Origin: Paenibacillus artemisiicola
Lineage (GTDB): Bacteria; Bacillota; Bacilli; Paenibacillales; Paenibacillaceae
DNA: 64,000 nt
Direction of reading: 5' to 3'
NCBI RefSeq assembly: GCF_017652985.1
Contig: NZ_JAGGDJ010000001.1
Span: 434,001 to 498,000, forward strand
The position numbers were made by a program, and so were the translations under genes. The notes beneath the pieces were generated by a model. It had not been told where the DNA came from. It did not search any database and saw nothing but the letters and a program-made list of their open reading frames with translations. Positions 48,672 through 58,124 of this stretch are shown piece after piece (positions within the stretch are counted from its first letter, which is position 1; every line of letters begins with the position of its first letter).

Positions 48672-50930
48672 ATGAGCGAAACCAATCAGGAGTATATCGT
48701 CATCTCCGGCGCGAGGGAAAACAATCTCAAAAACGTCGACTTGCGCATCCCGAAGCGGCAAATTTCCATTTTCACCGGCGTATCCGGCTCCGGCAAGTCG
48801 TCGATCGTCTTCGATACGATCGCCGCGGAATCCACGCGCCTGCTGAACGAGAACTTCAGCATGTTCGTGCGCACGTTCCTGCCCCGCGTTCCGCAGCCGG
48901 ATACGGACGCGATCGAGAACCTGAGCATGGCCGTCATCGTCGACCAAAAACGGCTCGGCGGCGGATCCCATTCCACGATGGGCACGATTACCGACATTTC
49001 GCCCATCCTCCGCCTGCTCTTCTCCCGCGTGGGCCAGCCCCGCGTCGGACCGGTGAATCTGTTCTCGTTCAACGATCCCCAGGGCATGTGCCCCGAGTGC
49101 AACGGCCTCGGACGCCGGCTCGGCGTCGACCTGGACAAGGCGGTGGACCTGTCCAAGTCGCTGAGCGAAGGCGCGCTCCTGCTGCCGGGCTATACGGTGG
49201 ACGGCTGGGATTGGAACATGATCGTACAGTCGGGCTTCGATCCCGCCAAGAAGCTGAGCGACTATTCGGAAGCGGAATTGGATGAGCTGCTCTACGCCAA
49301 AGCCAAAAAAATCGAGACGCAGTTCGCCGGCAAACCCGTCAACATCACGGTGGAAGGCATCATCGAGAAGTTTACCAACAAGTACATCAAGCAGGACGTG
49401 AAGACGAAATCCGAGCGCACCCAGCAAACCGTGGCGCCGTTCATCTCCGAAGGCCCCTGCACGAGCTGCCGCGGCGCGCGGCTCAGCCAGGCCGCGCTCG
49501 GCTGCCGCATCAACGGCTTGAACATCGCGGAGATGTCCGCCATGGAGGTCGGCCAGCTCATCCGCGCCGTGCGGGAAATCGCGGACCCGGTCGCCGCGCC
49601 GATCGTGAAATCGCTGGCGGAGCGGCTGCAGCATCTCGTCGACATCGGCCTCGATTATTTGACGCTGGACCGCGAGACGGATACGCTCTCCGGCGGCGAG
49701 TCGCAGCGCGTCAAGATGGTGAAGCATCTGAGCGGCAGCCTCGTGGACGTGACGTACATCTTCGACGAGCCGAGCGTCGGCCTGCATCCCCGCGACGTGC
49801 ACCGGCTGAACGACCTGCTGCGGAAGCTGCGCGACAAGGGCAACACCGTCATCGTCGTCGAGCATGATCCCGACGTCATCAAGGTGGCGGACCATATCGT
49901 CGACGTCGGGCCGCACGCGGGCAGCCGCGGCGGCAATATCGTGTATGAAGGGAGCTTCCAGGGCTTATTGGAGGCGGACACGCTGACAGGCACCCACATG
50001 AAGCGGCCGCTCCGGCTGAAGCAGGATTGCAGGCGGCCGGCCGGGAAGCTGTCCGTCAAGGACGCCCGGCTGCATAACCTCCGGAACGTCAGCGTGGATA
50101 TCCCGACGGGCGTGCTGACCGTCGTGACGGGCGTCGCCGGCTCGGGCAAGAGCACGCTGATCAACGACGTGTTCCTCGGCCAGCACCCGGATGCCATCGT
50201 CATCGACCAATCGGCGATCGGGGTGTCGACGCGCTCGAATCCCGCGACTTATACGGGGATCATGGACGACGTGCGCAAGGCGTTCGCTTCCGCGAACAAG
50301 GTGAACCAAGGCTTGTTCAGCTTCAATTCCAAAGGCGCCTGCGAGAACTGCCAAGGGCTCGGCGTGGTGTACACGGACCTTGCGTTCCTCGACAGCGTGA
50401 AGCTGCCGTGCGAAGCATGCGGAGGCAGACGGTTCAAGGAAGAGGTGCTCGCGTACAAGCTGAACGGCAAGTCCATCGCCGACGTGCTGGAAATGACGGT
50501 GGAGCAGGCGCGCGAGTTCTTCCAGCTGAAAGAAGTCGTCCGCAAGCTTCAGGCGATGAGCGACGTGGGGCTGAACTACATCACGCTCGGCCAGCCGCTC
50601 AGCACGCTCTCGGGCGGGGAATGCCAGCGCATCAAGCTCGCGAGCGAGCTGCATAAGAAGGGCAGCATCTACGTGATGGACGAGCCGACGACCGGCCTGC
50701 ACATGTCGGATATCGGGCTCCTGCAGGCCATCATGGACCGGCTCGTCGACGCCGGCAATACGGTCATCGTCATCGAGCACAACCTCGACGTGATCAGCCA
50801 AGCGGATTGGATCATCGACATGGGTCCGGACGGCGGCAGCAGAGGCGGCCAGGTCGTGTTCGAAGGCCCGCCGTCCGAGATCGTCCGCGCGGAGCATTCA
50901 ATTACGGGGCGTTACTTAAGCGCGGAATAA
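48672..50930 (+). CDS. Short UvrA-like ABC ATPase (UvrA2/DrrC type)
   Basis: A 752-residue protein with two ABC cassettes of UvrA architecture. Walker A motifs are GVSGSGKSSIVFDT (about residue 36) and GVAGSGKSTLIND (about 485), signature motifs DTLSGGESQRVKM and STLSGGECQRIKL, and Walker B YIFDEPSVGLHPRD and YVMDEPTTGLHMSD. Zinc-finger CxxC pairs are CPECNGLG, CTSCRGAR, CENCQGLG and CEACGGRR. Repair UvrA has about 950 residues; the missing 200 include the UvrB-interaction region. Short UvrA2/DrrC proteins confer tolerance to DNA-intercalating drugs such as anthracyclines in producers. AAAGGAA precedes the ATG. It is monocistronic; the drug is unknown. Confidence 0.9.
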   Translation: MSETNQEYIVISGARENNLKNVDLRIPKRQISIFTGVSGSGKSSIVFDTIAAESTRLLNENFSMFVRTFLPRVPQPDTDAIENLSMAVIVDQKRLGGGSHSTMGTITDISPILRLLFSRVGQPRVGPVNLFSFNDPQGMCPECNGLGRRLGVDLDKAVDLSKSLSEGALLLPGYTVDGWDWNMIVQSGFDPAKKLSDYSEAELDELLYAKAKKIETQFAGKPVNITVEGIIEKFTNKYIKQDVKTKSERTQQTVAPFISEGPCTSCRGARLSQAALGCRINGLNIAEMSAMEVGQLIRAVREIADPVAAPIVKSLAERLQHLVDIGLDYLTLDRETDTLSGGESQRVKMVKHLSGSLVDVTYIFDEPSVGLHPRDVHRLNDLLRKLRDKGNTVIVVEHDPDVIKVADHIVDVGPHAGSRGGNIVYEGSFQGLLEADTLTGTHMKRPLRLKQDCRRPAGKLSVKDARLHNLRNVSVDIPTGVLTVVTGVAGSGKSTLINDVFLGQHPDAIVIDQSAIGVSTRSNPATYTGIMDDVRKAFASANKVNQGLFSFNSKGACENCQGLGVVYTDLAFLDSVKLPCEACGGRRFKEEVLAYKLNGKSIADVLEMTVEQAREFFQLKEVVRKLQAMSDVGLNYITLGQPLSTLSGGECQRIKLASELHKKGSIYVMDEPTTGLHMSDIGLLQAIMDRLVDAGNTVIVIEHNLDVISQADWIIDMGPDGGSRGGQVVFEGPPSEIVRAEHSITGRYLSAE

Positions 50931-50970
50931 TTCATCCGAATTTCGTCCGAACGCCATAGCAGCATACGAC

Positions 50971-51009
50971 AAAGAGCCCGCGACCGGAAGGACGCAGGGC
51001 TCTTTTCCG
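50971..51009. terminator. Terminator after the UvrA-like gene
   Basis: AAAGAGCCC pairs with GGGCTCTTT across a 17-base loop, then TTCCG. Confidence 0.75.
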
Positions 51010-51078
51010 TTGTCGCCGGGAGGCCGGCGCGACCGATCTCTCCGCTAAGCGCAAGTTCAAACCGCCGGTGATGGCGCC

Positions 51079-52155
51079 TTAGGAGCTCGTCAAATTTCCC
51101 TCGTTCTGAATGATCGGATGCACGCGCACGTCGACCTGCAGCCGGGGCAAATAGTCGGTGCGCCAATGCTTGAGGCGATCCCGGGGGATGAGATTGCGGA
51201 ATTCCTGGCCGATGCCCAGAATGTCCGATTTGCTCTTGCGCAGCTTCGCGAACATCCGCTGAACGCGTTCGGCCGTCTGCCGTTCGAGCTCCTTTCCGAT
51301 GAGCGCCGCCGATGAGTCGCCTTTCTTCTCCAGCACCGACACCCGGATCGTCATGTCGAGGATCACGCCGGGCTGGCCGTTGACGAACGTGCCCTTCATG
51401 CGAACGGTGTCCTGCAGGATCAGGACGCTGGCGCTGTTCATGACCTCGATGCGGCCTTGGGCGCTTTCTTCGTTGAACATATTGGCGAGCAGCGTCTCGT
51501 CCGGGTCGATGCGGCCGACCATTTTGCCGCTGCATAAGATGGCGGAGCCGTCATAGTCGAACGTGCCGCTCTCGCCGCTTTTGAAGATGGGAATCGCCAC
51601 GTCGCGCGTGTACGAGTGGATGCTGCGGTACACCTCCCATACGCGCGTCAAGGCCATCTGCGGGTTCCATCCCGCGTTCTTCTCGATGCTGTCGTAGATG
51701 GCCGTCGCCGTCGGCTTGAACGAATTCACCATGAACGCGAACAGGGACTCGAGCGGTTCGTCGCTGATGACGAGCAGCGCCTTGGCCGATATGTGGTCGT
51801 TGCGCATAAAGTTGTCAATGCTCTCCTTCATGCCCGCTTCCGCGTAGCTTCGCTCCATGATGATCACTTTGACCTCGGGCAAGTCGACGTCGCTCGTCAT
51901 CTTGGCGCTGATCGCATCCACCGCCTCCGTAATCGTATGCCCGTAATCCGACACGACTTTGAGCTGGAGCCCGTCCTTGACCGGATCGGGGAATTGCAAA
52001 TACACATGGTAGAGACCTGCTTGCTTCGCAATGCCCATGCAGACGGGCAGCGCCCGATGATTGATGTCCCGGGTATCCCAGCAGCCCGTCAACAGGCCGA
52101 GAAAGAGCAGCGGGACGGCGACGGCCGGCAGGAGACGCGGCGCGACCGGCTTCAT
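51079..52155 (-). CDS. Ger(x)C family spore germination lipoprotein, locus 3
   Basis: A 358-residue lipoprotein with lipobox LLTGCWDTRDINHRALPVCM (Cys about residue 25), the family's GCWD hallmark, then ITEAVDAISAKMTSDVDLPE and LGIGQEFRNLIPRDRLKHWR near the C-terminus. It is last in an A-B-C operon and overlaps the permease stop by four bases (ATGA). Confidence 0.92.
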   Translation of the reverse strand: MKPVAPRLLPAVAVPLLFLGLLTGCWDTRDINHRALPVCMGIAKQAGLYHVYLQFPDPVKDGLQLKVVSDYGHTITEAVDAISAKMTSDVDLPEVKVIIMERSYAEAGMKESIDNFMRNDHISAKALLVISDEPLESLFAFMVNSFKPTATAIYDSIEKNAGWNPQMALTRVWEVYRSIHSYTRDVAIPIFKSGESGTFDYDGSAILCSGKMVGRIDPDETLLANMFNEESAQGRIEVMNSASVLILQDTVRMKGTFVNGQPGVILDMTIRVSVLEKKGDSSAALIGKELERQTAERVQRMFAKLRKSKSDILGIGQEFRNLIPRDRLKHWRTDYLPRLQVDVRVHPIIQNEGNLTSS

Positions 52156-53219
52156 GCGTGCACCTTCGCCCGGAATCGGAGCCCGAGCAGCAAGGTCGAG
52201 AGCGGCAGCAGGATCAGGACGTAGAACCGGAGATACGCGTTCCAGGCGAAAATAGTTTGTACGGTGCGCCAATCCGGAATGCAGAGGCACGAGACGAACG
52301 CGGCCGCCAGCAGCGTAAGCAAAATATAGACCGGCTTGAAGGCGGGAAACCAGCGGTGCACGATCCGAACCGGCTGCCAGAGCGACACGGCGACGTAGAG
52401 CATCGTGAAATTCGCGAGGCCGAACAAGAAGAAGATCGTCACCTTGTCGAAGACCAGCCAGCTGTAATAGATCGAATCCAGCGCGACGGAATACGGGAAA
52501 TCGAACGTCGACGACGTGGCTTGGCCGAACGTCAGGAGGGGAATGTACACCGCGAAAAAAAAGAACGGGAACAGCAGGGCGGACGCCAAGTAAATCCGGC
52601 TTTTCCTGAACGTCGAATGGGGCTTCACGAAGCCCAGGAACGAAAAGCCGGCGGCGACCGGGTGCAGGCTTTGCCAATAATGCATGTCGGAGACGAAGGA
52701 GAAATCGTTCCGGAGCGGGAATATGTACCGCCAGTCGACGTTCTGAAACGACACCGCGAAGATGAACAGGATGACCGGCAGGCAGAAGAAGCTTAACAGG
52801 ATGCCGGTCCGCAGCAGCGTTTCCAATCCCTTGGACGCGATATACCCGGAGACGGCCAAAAAGAGCGCCGCCAGCGCCCAGATCGGGGTCTTCGACAAAA
52901 AGACGACGATGACGACTTCGGCCAGAATCCGCACGACCAATACGACGGTGACGGACAAGTAGAGGGCCAGCGGCACCAGAATCAGGAAAGCTACGGGTTT
53001 GCCCGCGCGGAAGAATAGACCGATGATGTCGTTGTCTCCCGAATAGCCGAGCCCTTTCATATAGACCGCGATCGCCAGCAGATGGATCCCGTAATTCAAG
53101 AGGATCTCCACCCAATGGCCTTCGCCCGCGCTGACGATGACGTCGCGGGGATACAGAAAGAAAATCAGGCCCAGATGGATGAGGATATACAACACGAAGA
53201 TTTGCCAGCTTCTATCCAT
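52152..53219 (-). CDS. Spore germinant receptor permease subunit (GerAB family), locus 3
   Basis: A 355-residue membrane protein with about ten helices (YILIHLGLIFFLYPRDVIVS at the N-terminus, FPYSVALDSIYYSWLVFDKV in the later half). Its sequence is less like loci 1 and 2 than they are like each other. I take ATG 53219 (MDRSW), 12 bases after AAGGA; ATG 53231 would overlap the A subunit by 20 bases with the site almost touching it. Either way the A and B genes overlap. Confidence 0.88.
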   Translation of the reverse strand: MDRSWQIFVLYILIHLGLIFFLYPRDVIVSAGEGHWVEILLNYGIHLLAIAVYMKGLGYSGDNDIIGLFFRAGKPVAFLILVPLALYLSVTVVLVVRILAEVVIVVFLSKTPIWALAALFLAVSGYIASKGLETLLRTGILLSFFCLPVILFIFAVSFQNVDWRYIFPLRNDFSFVSDMHYWQSLHPVAAGFSFLGFVKPHSTFRKSRIYLASALLFPFFFFAVYIPLLTFGQATSSTFDFPYSVALDSIYYSWLVFDKVTIFFLFGLANFTMLYVAVSLWQPVRIVHRWFPAFKPVYILLTLLAAAFVSCLCIPDWRTVQTIFAWNAYLRFYVLILLPLSTLLLGLRFRAKVHA

Positions 53220-54552
53220 GATCGTTTGCATTCCTTGTTTTATACAGACTGACGTAAGGGACTCCGTACGTCGTCAAGCTCGCCAAGTAGGCGCACACCA
53301 AAGCCAAGCCTTCCAGGATGCCCATCACGCCGAACAGCGCGGCCAGCACGACGATCATATACTTGGCGCTGCGCAGCGCGATCGTTTGCGGCAGCCCGAC
53401 GATGGTCGAATTCGCGATCGTGACCGCCGCCAGAATGATGATGAGAATGTTGCTGACCAGCTTGGCCTGCACCACCGCCTGGCCCAGGATGATGCCGCCG
53501 ACCATCGTGATCGTCGGTCCGATGCGCTGCGGCAAGCGGGCGCTGGCTTCGATGATGAGCTCGAGAATGATGAGCATCAGCACGATCTCGAGAAAGACCG
53601 GGTACGGGATGCCTTCCCGGGATTGCGCGATGGATACGGCCAACTCGATGCGAAGCACCTCGGGGTTCACGGAGACGAGCGCGACGTACAGCGCCGGCAG
53701 GATCAGCGTGGCCATGACGCCGACGAATCGCACGCTGCGCATGAACACCATGAGCGGCACGGTCATGTTCCGGTCGCTCTCCAGAAAGAACGCGTCGAGG
53801 ATCAGTCCGGGAAGCACGAACGCGATCGGGAACTGGTCCAGCAGCAGGACGGCTCTTCCTTCCCGCAAGTAACGGGCCGTCTCCTCCGGAAGCTCGGTTT
53901 GGGTGAAATTCGATAGCGTTCGCCACGCGTTGAAGCCCATGTACCTCGCCAGCCCTTGCAAGTTGCGAACGCAGCGGTTCCGGTTGGATTCGATTTGATG
54001 CTTGATCTTGGCGATGAAGGCCGGATCGGCCTTGCCGTCGTAATAGAGCAGCGACAGCGACGTCGTCTCTTCGCTTCCGATGACGTACGTATGGACCCGC
54101 AGCTTCTCCGATTGCACCTGCTTGCGAAGAATGCCGATATTGGCGTGCGAATCTTCGATGAACGCGTTAAACGAGCCGTGCAGCACGTTCTCGGTCGTCG
54201 GCTGATCGACCTGACGGTCCAGCTTCTTCAGAACCGGATCCGCGATGACGCATGCGGAGTCCTCTTCGAAGCAGATGAGCAGCTTGCCCTTCAGGATGGC
54301 GCCGATCGCTTCGCCTTCGTCCGCGAGATCGGGCTTGACGTCCCCGAGCGAGGCTTTGAGCCGGTCCAGGCTCATTCGGGCGAGGGAGGCGGATTCGCAG
54401 TGCTGCTGCAGCCCGATTTTCGTGCTCGGCACGTCGATGAGGGACTTGAATCCGATGAGCATGGCGGGAGCATCCGACAAATAGGCGGGAATCGCGAAAA
54501 AGTCATTGTCGTGCTCGAACGTCTTGCTTAGCCGTTGCACCAGGCTTGTCAT
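53212..54552 (-). CDS. Divergent GerA-family germinant receptor A subunit, locus 3
   Basis: A 446-residue A subunit, shorter than its relatives here (482-500). Where the others have RGPRxxF and TERPD, it reads VLHGSFNAFIEDSHANIGIL and LSNFTQTELPEETARYLREG. The membrane half keeps the family frame: IPYPVFLEIVLMLIILELII, ARLPQRIGPTITMVGGIILG and LTTYGVPYVSLYK. GGGAGG lies 9 bases before ATG 54552. Gene order A-B-C matches gerA and yndDEF of B. subtilis rather than gerK. It is a distinct receptor subtype; the germinant is unknown. Confidence 0.88.
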   Translation of the reverse strand: MTSLVQRLSKTFEHDNDFFAIPAYLSDAPAMLIGFKSLIDVPSTKIGLQQHCESASLARMSLDRLKASLGDVKPDLADEGEAIGAILKGKLLICFEEDSACVIADPVLKKLDRQVDQPTTENVLHGSFNAFIEDSHANIGILRKQVQSEKLRVHTYVIGSEETTSLSLLYYDGKADPAFIAKIKHQIESNRNRCVRNLQGLARYMGFNAWRTLSNFTQTELPEETARYLREGRAVLLLDQFPIAFVLPGLILDAFFLESDRNMTVPLMVFMRSVRFVGVMATLILPALYVALVSVNPEVLRIELAVSIAQSREGIPYPVFLEIVLMLIILELIIEASARLPQRIGPTITMVGGIILGQAVVQAKLVSNILIIILAAVTIANSTIVGLPQTIALRSAKYMIVVLAALFGVMGILEGLALVCAYLASLTTYGVPYVSLYKTRNANDHG

Positions 54553-54680
54553 GATCCGTTCCTCCCGGCTGGATGAATATCCCTTATCTTCGCCAATGCG
54601 CCAGGGGAATATGCAAGGCCGGGTCGACCGGGAAGGGGGGCTGCGAAGCGGGAAGGGGAACGGAACCGTACGATTCGACG

Positions 54681-54730
54681 TTGCCACGCATGAAAAGTTG
54701 TGCTATTTTGATAATGATAATCAATATCAA
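54681..54730 (+). promoter_or_regulatory. Fur box and sigma-A promoter
   Basis: TTGCCA (54681-54686), a 17-base spacer and TATTTT (54704-54709) form a promoter. GATAATGATAATCAATATC (54710-54728) matches the 19-bp Fur consensus at 18 of 19 positions and directly follows the -10, where Fur-Fe(II) would block transcription in iron-replete cells. Confidence 0.9.
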
Positions 54731-54754
54731 TTACATACGTAGGAGGAAATCAGG

Positions 54755-55804
54755 TTGTACAGATCCAAATTATTGCCGCTCATGGTTTTGCTTTCGTTCG
54801 GTATGGCGCTGCTTCTGGGCGCATGCGGGAAAACGCCCGAGGTCGCGAATCAAGGGAATTCGGCCAAGGGGAACGGGAACGCCGTGAATGCCGGCAACGA
54901 GCAGGCGAACAACGCCGCTTCGAATACGGCTTCGGATCCCGCCCAAAACACCGCCTCTGGCGATGCGGATACGATGACGTTCCATGCGGGCAACGGCGAC
55001 GTCCAAGTGCCCAAGAACCCGAAGCGGATCGTCGACTTGACCGATTTCTACACCGGGTACTTCCTTGCCCTCGGCGCGAAGCCGGTCGGCATCGGAGACG
55101 GCGCGATGAACAATCCGTATTTCGGCGGGATGCTGGACGGCGTTGCCGACATCGGCAGCGATGCGTCTCCGGAGAAGATACTCGGGCTCAAGCCCGATCT
55201 GATCGTAACGTACGCCGGAACGGAAAACATCGAGCAGCTCGAGCGGATCGCGCCTGTCGTGGCGATCGAATACGGGAAGAAAAACGACAAGGATCAGATG
55301 CTAGATTTCGGCAAGCTGACCGGTAAGGAGACCGAAGCCAAGCAGTGGGTCGAGCAATGGGAGAAGAAGATCGCCGAGCTGAAGCCGCGAATTCAGGATG
55401 CCGTCGGCGGCAAAACCGTATCCATCCTCAATCCGTACGCGAAGGGGCTGTACGTCTTCGGGCATAATTACGGCCGCGGCGGCGAAATCATCTACGGGGA
55501 ATTCGGCTTGAAGGCGCCGGCGGAAGCGCAGAAGGCCGCCATCGACAGCGGAACGGGCTGGGCTTCGATCTCGCTCGAGAAGCTGCCGGAGTTCGCCGGC
55601 GACATCATCTTCACCTGCCCGTGGTCGGGGGATACGAGCGATCCCAAGATCGTCTACGACAGTCCGATCTGGCAAGGTCTGCCCGCCGTGAAAGCAGGGC
55701 ATGTGTTCCAACTGAACCCGAAAGCCGATACATACAACGACCCGGTATCGCTGGACGCGCAGTTGGACTTTATCGCGAACAGCCTGCTGTCCGCGAAATC
55801 GTAA
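54755..55804 (+). CDS. Iron-siderophore ABC transporter substrate-binding lipoprotein
   Basis: A 349-residue class III periplasmic-binding-fold lipoprotein. The signal peptide ends LLLGACGKTPE (lipid Cys about residue 24), followed by an Asn/Ala-rich linker to residue 70. The body has VPKNPKRIVDLTDFYTGYFL, the ILGLKPDLIVTYAGTENIEQ signature of the FecB/TroA family, and the C-terminal GLPAVKAGHVFQLNPKADTY. The start is TTG, 8 bases after GGAGG. The Fur box upstream shows iron control. No permease or ATPase gene is present, so it must feed a transporter encoded elsewhere. Confidence 0.92.
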   Translation: MYRSKLLPLMVLLSFGMALLLGACGKTPEVANQGNSAKGNGNAVNAGNEQANNAASNTASDPAQNTASGDADTMTFHAGNGDVQVPKNPKRIVDLTDFYTGYFLALGAKPVGIGDGAMNNPYFGGMLDGVADIGSDASPEKILGLKPDLIVTYAGTENIEQLERIAPVVAIEYGKKNDKDQMLDFGKLTGKETEAKQWVEQWEKKIAELKPRIQDAVGGKTVSILNPYAKGLYVFGHNYGRGGEIIYGEFGLKAPAEAQKAAIDSGTGWASISLEKLPEFAGDIIFTCPWSGDTSDPKIVYDSPIWQGLPAVKAGHVFQLNPKADTYNDPVSLDAQLDFIANSLLSAKS

Positions 55805-55924
55805 ACGTCGGAAGATTCGCGGCGCGCTTCGCGCGAACGAAGGCGATCGGCCGCCGCCGCACAGGCAATGATTTTTATTCCTACGAAATCAACCATCCAC
55901 GTCCGGTAGGGGGAACGTTTTGTC

Positions 55925-56962
55925 ATGTTCACGAACAAGCCCGCGATTGTTTATTTGATCTTCATCATGATCGCCGTATTGCTTAGCGGCTGCGGCGGCG
56001 CGAATACCGCGAATTCGTCCACGGCGCGCGAGCAAGCGGACCAGACGGCGGCGGAAACGGAAGCTGCGCATGCCGGGACGGAGAAGCCCGCGGCCGACAA
56101 ACCCGCGGCGGCGGCGCGTACCGTGACCGACGCCATGGGACGCGAGGTCGCGGTTCCGGAGCACCCGAGCCGGATCATCGCGCATTATTTCGCCTCCGAA
56201 GCCGCCGCGCTCGGCCTGCCGCTAGTCGGCACGAACTTCATCAATGCCGCCGAAGTTCTGACCCCGGAGCAGCTGCGGGGCGTCGAAGACATCGGCGGGG
56301 AAGGCGGCGCCGTCAACCTCGAGAAGGCGCTGGCCCTCAAGCCGGATATCATCCTCGTGCCGAACTTCTTGGAAGCCGCCGATCTCGACGCGTTGTCGAA
56401 GATCGCGCCCGTCTTCGCGATCGATTACGGCAGCGACGTCTTCGCCAAGCTGCGCGCGATCGGCGGCATTACGGGCGCATCCGAACGGTCCGAGGCCTGG
56501 ATCGCGGCTTATGAAGCCAAGGCCAAGGCAAAGCGGGACGAGCTGAAGTCCGTCATCCAACCGGGCGAGACCGCCGCGGCGTATATTATGTACCAGGATA
56601 AACAGCTGTACCTGTACGGCCCCAAATGGCTGGGCCAAACGATGAACCGCGCGCTCGGGTTCGCCATACCGCCGAAGGTCACGGCGCTGTTCGACCGGAA
56701 GCCGGACTCGCTCTGGGAGACGATTTCCCTGGAAGTGCTGCCGGAATACGCGGCGGACAACATGTTCCTGCTCGTGCCGGGCGACAACGCGGACGCGAAG
56801 AAGGCGGCGGAGGAGCTCGTCGACGGGCCGATCTGGAAGAGCCTTCCCGCCGTGAAGAACGGCAAAGCGCACGTCGTGGACGGCAAGTGGGGCTTTACCG
56901 ATCCGATGACGCTCGACTGGCTGTTGGACGAGATGACGAACGTCCTCGAGGAGAAGGAATGA
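55925..56962 (+). CDS. Second iron-siderophore-type substrate-binding lipoprotein
   Basis: A 345-residue lipoprotein related to the previous one. Lipobox AVLLSGCGGAN (Cys about residue 23), an Ala/Glu/Thr-rich linker, then TDAMGREVAVPEHPSRIIAH, EKALALKPDIILVPNFLEAA and the C-terminal SLPAVKNGKAHVVDGKWGFT. GGGGGAA precedes the ATG. It lies 120 bases after the first gene without a terminator or second Fur box, so it is probably cotranscribed from the Fur-controlled promoter. Two different binding proteins may widen the range of siderophores for one permease. Confidence 0.9.
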   Translation: MFTNKPAIVYLIFIMIAVLLSGCGGANTANSSTAREQADQTAAETEAAHAGTEKPAADKPAAAARTVTDAMGREVAVPEHPSRIIAHYFASEAAALGLPLVGTNFINAAEVLTPEQLRGVEDIGGEGGAVNLEKALALKPDIILVPNFLEAADLDALSKIAPVFAIDYGSDVFAKLRAIGGITGASERSEAWIAAYEAKAKAKRDELKSVIQPGETAAAYIMYQDKQLYLYGPKWLGQTMNRALGFAIPPKVTALFDRKPDSLWETISLEVLPEYAADNMFLLVPGDNADAKKAAEELVDGPIWKSLPAVKNGKAHVVDGKWGFTDPMTLDWLLDEMTNVLEEKE

Positions 56963-56975
56963 TCGGAAATGATTC

Positions 56976-57002
56976 GGCGCCGCATCCGCGGCGCTTTTTT
57001 TA
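56976..57002. terminator. Terminator between the binding-protein pair and germinant locus 4
   Basis: GCGCCGC pairs with GCGGCGC across ATCC and runs into eight T residues on the plus strand. Confidence 0.88.
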
Positions 57003-57010
57003 CGCGCCGC

Positions 57011-58114
57011 TCAAGAGGCCGACGGCTTGTCCGCCCGGTTCATCCGGCTACGCACGCTGCCGATCGTCCACAGCAGGAGCGGAATCCCGAACAAGAACAC
57101 CGGGTAGGCGACGGTCTTCCAGAAGTGCGGGAAATTCACCTGGGACTCGTCGACGTTGCGCGGGAACAGGGCGACGGCCAGGACGAGCGCGGCGACGATC
57201 CCGAGCAGGCGGCGCCGTTTCTTGATCCGGAACAGCTGCGCCGTCCCGTGGCTCGTGATGAACAGGTAGAGACCGAGCTTGACGAAGACCGTGAAGCTCA
57301 TGCCGACGACCAGGAAGATATCGAGATTCTGCACGAATTCCATGACGGAGATGTACTGGCTGAGCGAGTAGACGGGATATTGCAGCTTGGCCGGGACGCT
57401 GCTGCCGAGCATCATGATCGTATCCATCACCGTGTTCAACAGCACGAGCGCAGCGAGCCCTACGCCCCACAAGCCGGAGGCGACCGTCTTCCGTTTATTG
57501 CCGACGAACGCGATCAGCATCACGATCATGACCGATTCGCACATGAAGGAGGCCGCGGGCGTGATACCGGATAACACCGGCATCAGTCCTCCGGCGGGCA
57601 TAAGCGGCAGCAGGCGGTCCACGTGGAGATCCTTCAGGGAAAGGAGGCGGAACAAAATGACGTTGAAGACGATGATGGGACCGATGACTTCGCTGCACCG
57701 CCCGACGATCTGGATGCCGCCGTCTACCGCATAGACAATGACGAGCAGCATGAGCAAGAGGATGACCCATAACGGCGTCTTGTCGAACAAGGCCATGTGC
57801 ACGAAATCGCCGTATTCGCGCAGCACGATGCCGGTGACGGCGATCCATAACAGCAGATAGGCGAAGACGACCGTTTTGCCGAGCCACCTGCCGATGATTT
57901 TCGGTACGTATTCGACGAACGTGTCGTTCGGATAGAGCAGACTCAGCTTGGCCGCGACGAAGGTAGCGAGCAGGGCCGCGCCCCCCGCCAGCAGGGCGGC
58001 TAGCGGCGAGCCTTGACGGGCGGCTTGGAACGTCGGGGAGATCACGAGCATGACCGTCATCCCGGACTCCATCGAAAACAACAGCCAAAACAATTGATAA
58101 TTCGTCAGCTTCAT
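57011..58114 (-). CDS. Spore germinant receptor permease subunit (GerAB family), locus 4
   Basis: A 367-residue, ten-helix membrane protein. Landmarks are MKLTNYQLFWLLFSMESGMT at the N-terminus, LLYPNDTFVEYVPKIIGRWL near 75 and YPVYSLSQYISVMEFVQNLD near 250. It is last of an A-C-B operon, 10 bases after the C subunit. The B subunit is expected to hold the germinant-binding pocket; which compound cannot be said. Confidence 0.92.
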   Translation of the reverse strand: MKLTNYQLFWLLFSMESGMTVMLVISPTFQAARQGSPLAALLAGGAALLATFVAAKLSLLYPNDTFVEYVPKIIGRWLGKTVVFAYLLLWIAVTGIVLREYGDFVHMALFDKTPLWVILLLMLLVIVYAVDGGIQIVGRCSEVIGPIIVFNVILFRLLSLKDLHVDRLLPLMPAGGLMPVLSGITPAASFMCESVMIVMLIAFVGNKRKTVASGLWGVGLAALVLLNTVMDTIMMLGSSVPAKLQYPVYSLSQYISVMEFVQNLDIFLVVGMSFTVFVKLGLYLFITSHGTAQLFRIKKRRRLLGIVAALVLAVALFPRNVDESQVNFPHFWKTVAYPVFLFGIPLLLWTIGSVRSRMNRADKPSAS

Positions 58115-58124
58115 CTCGAGCTCC

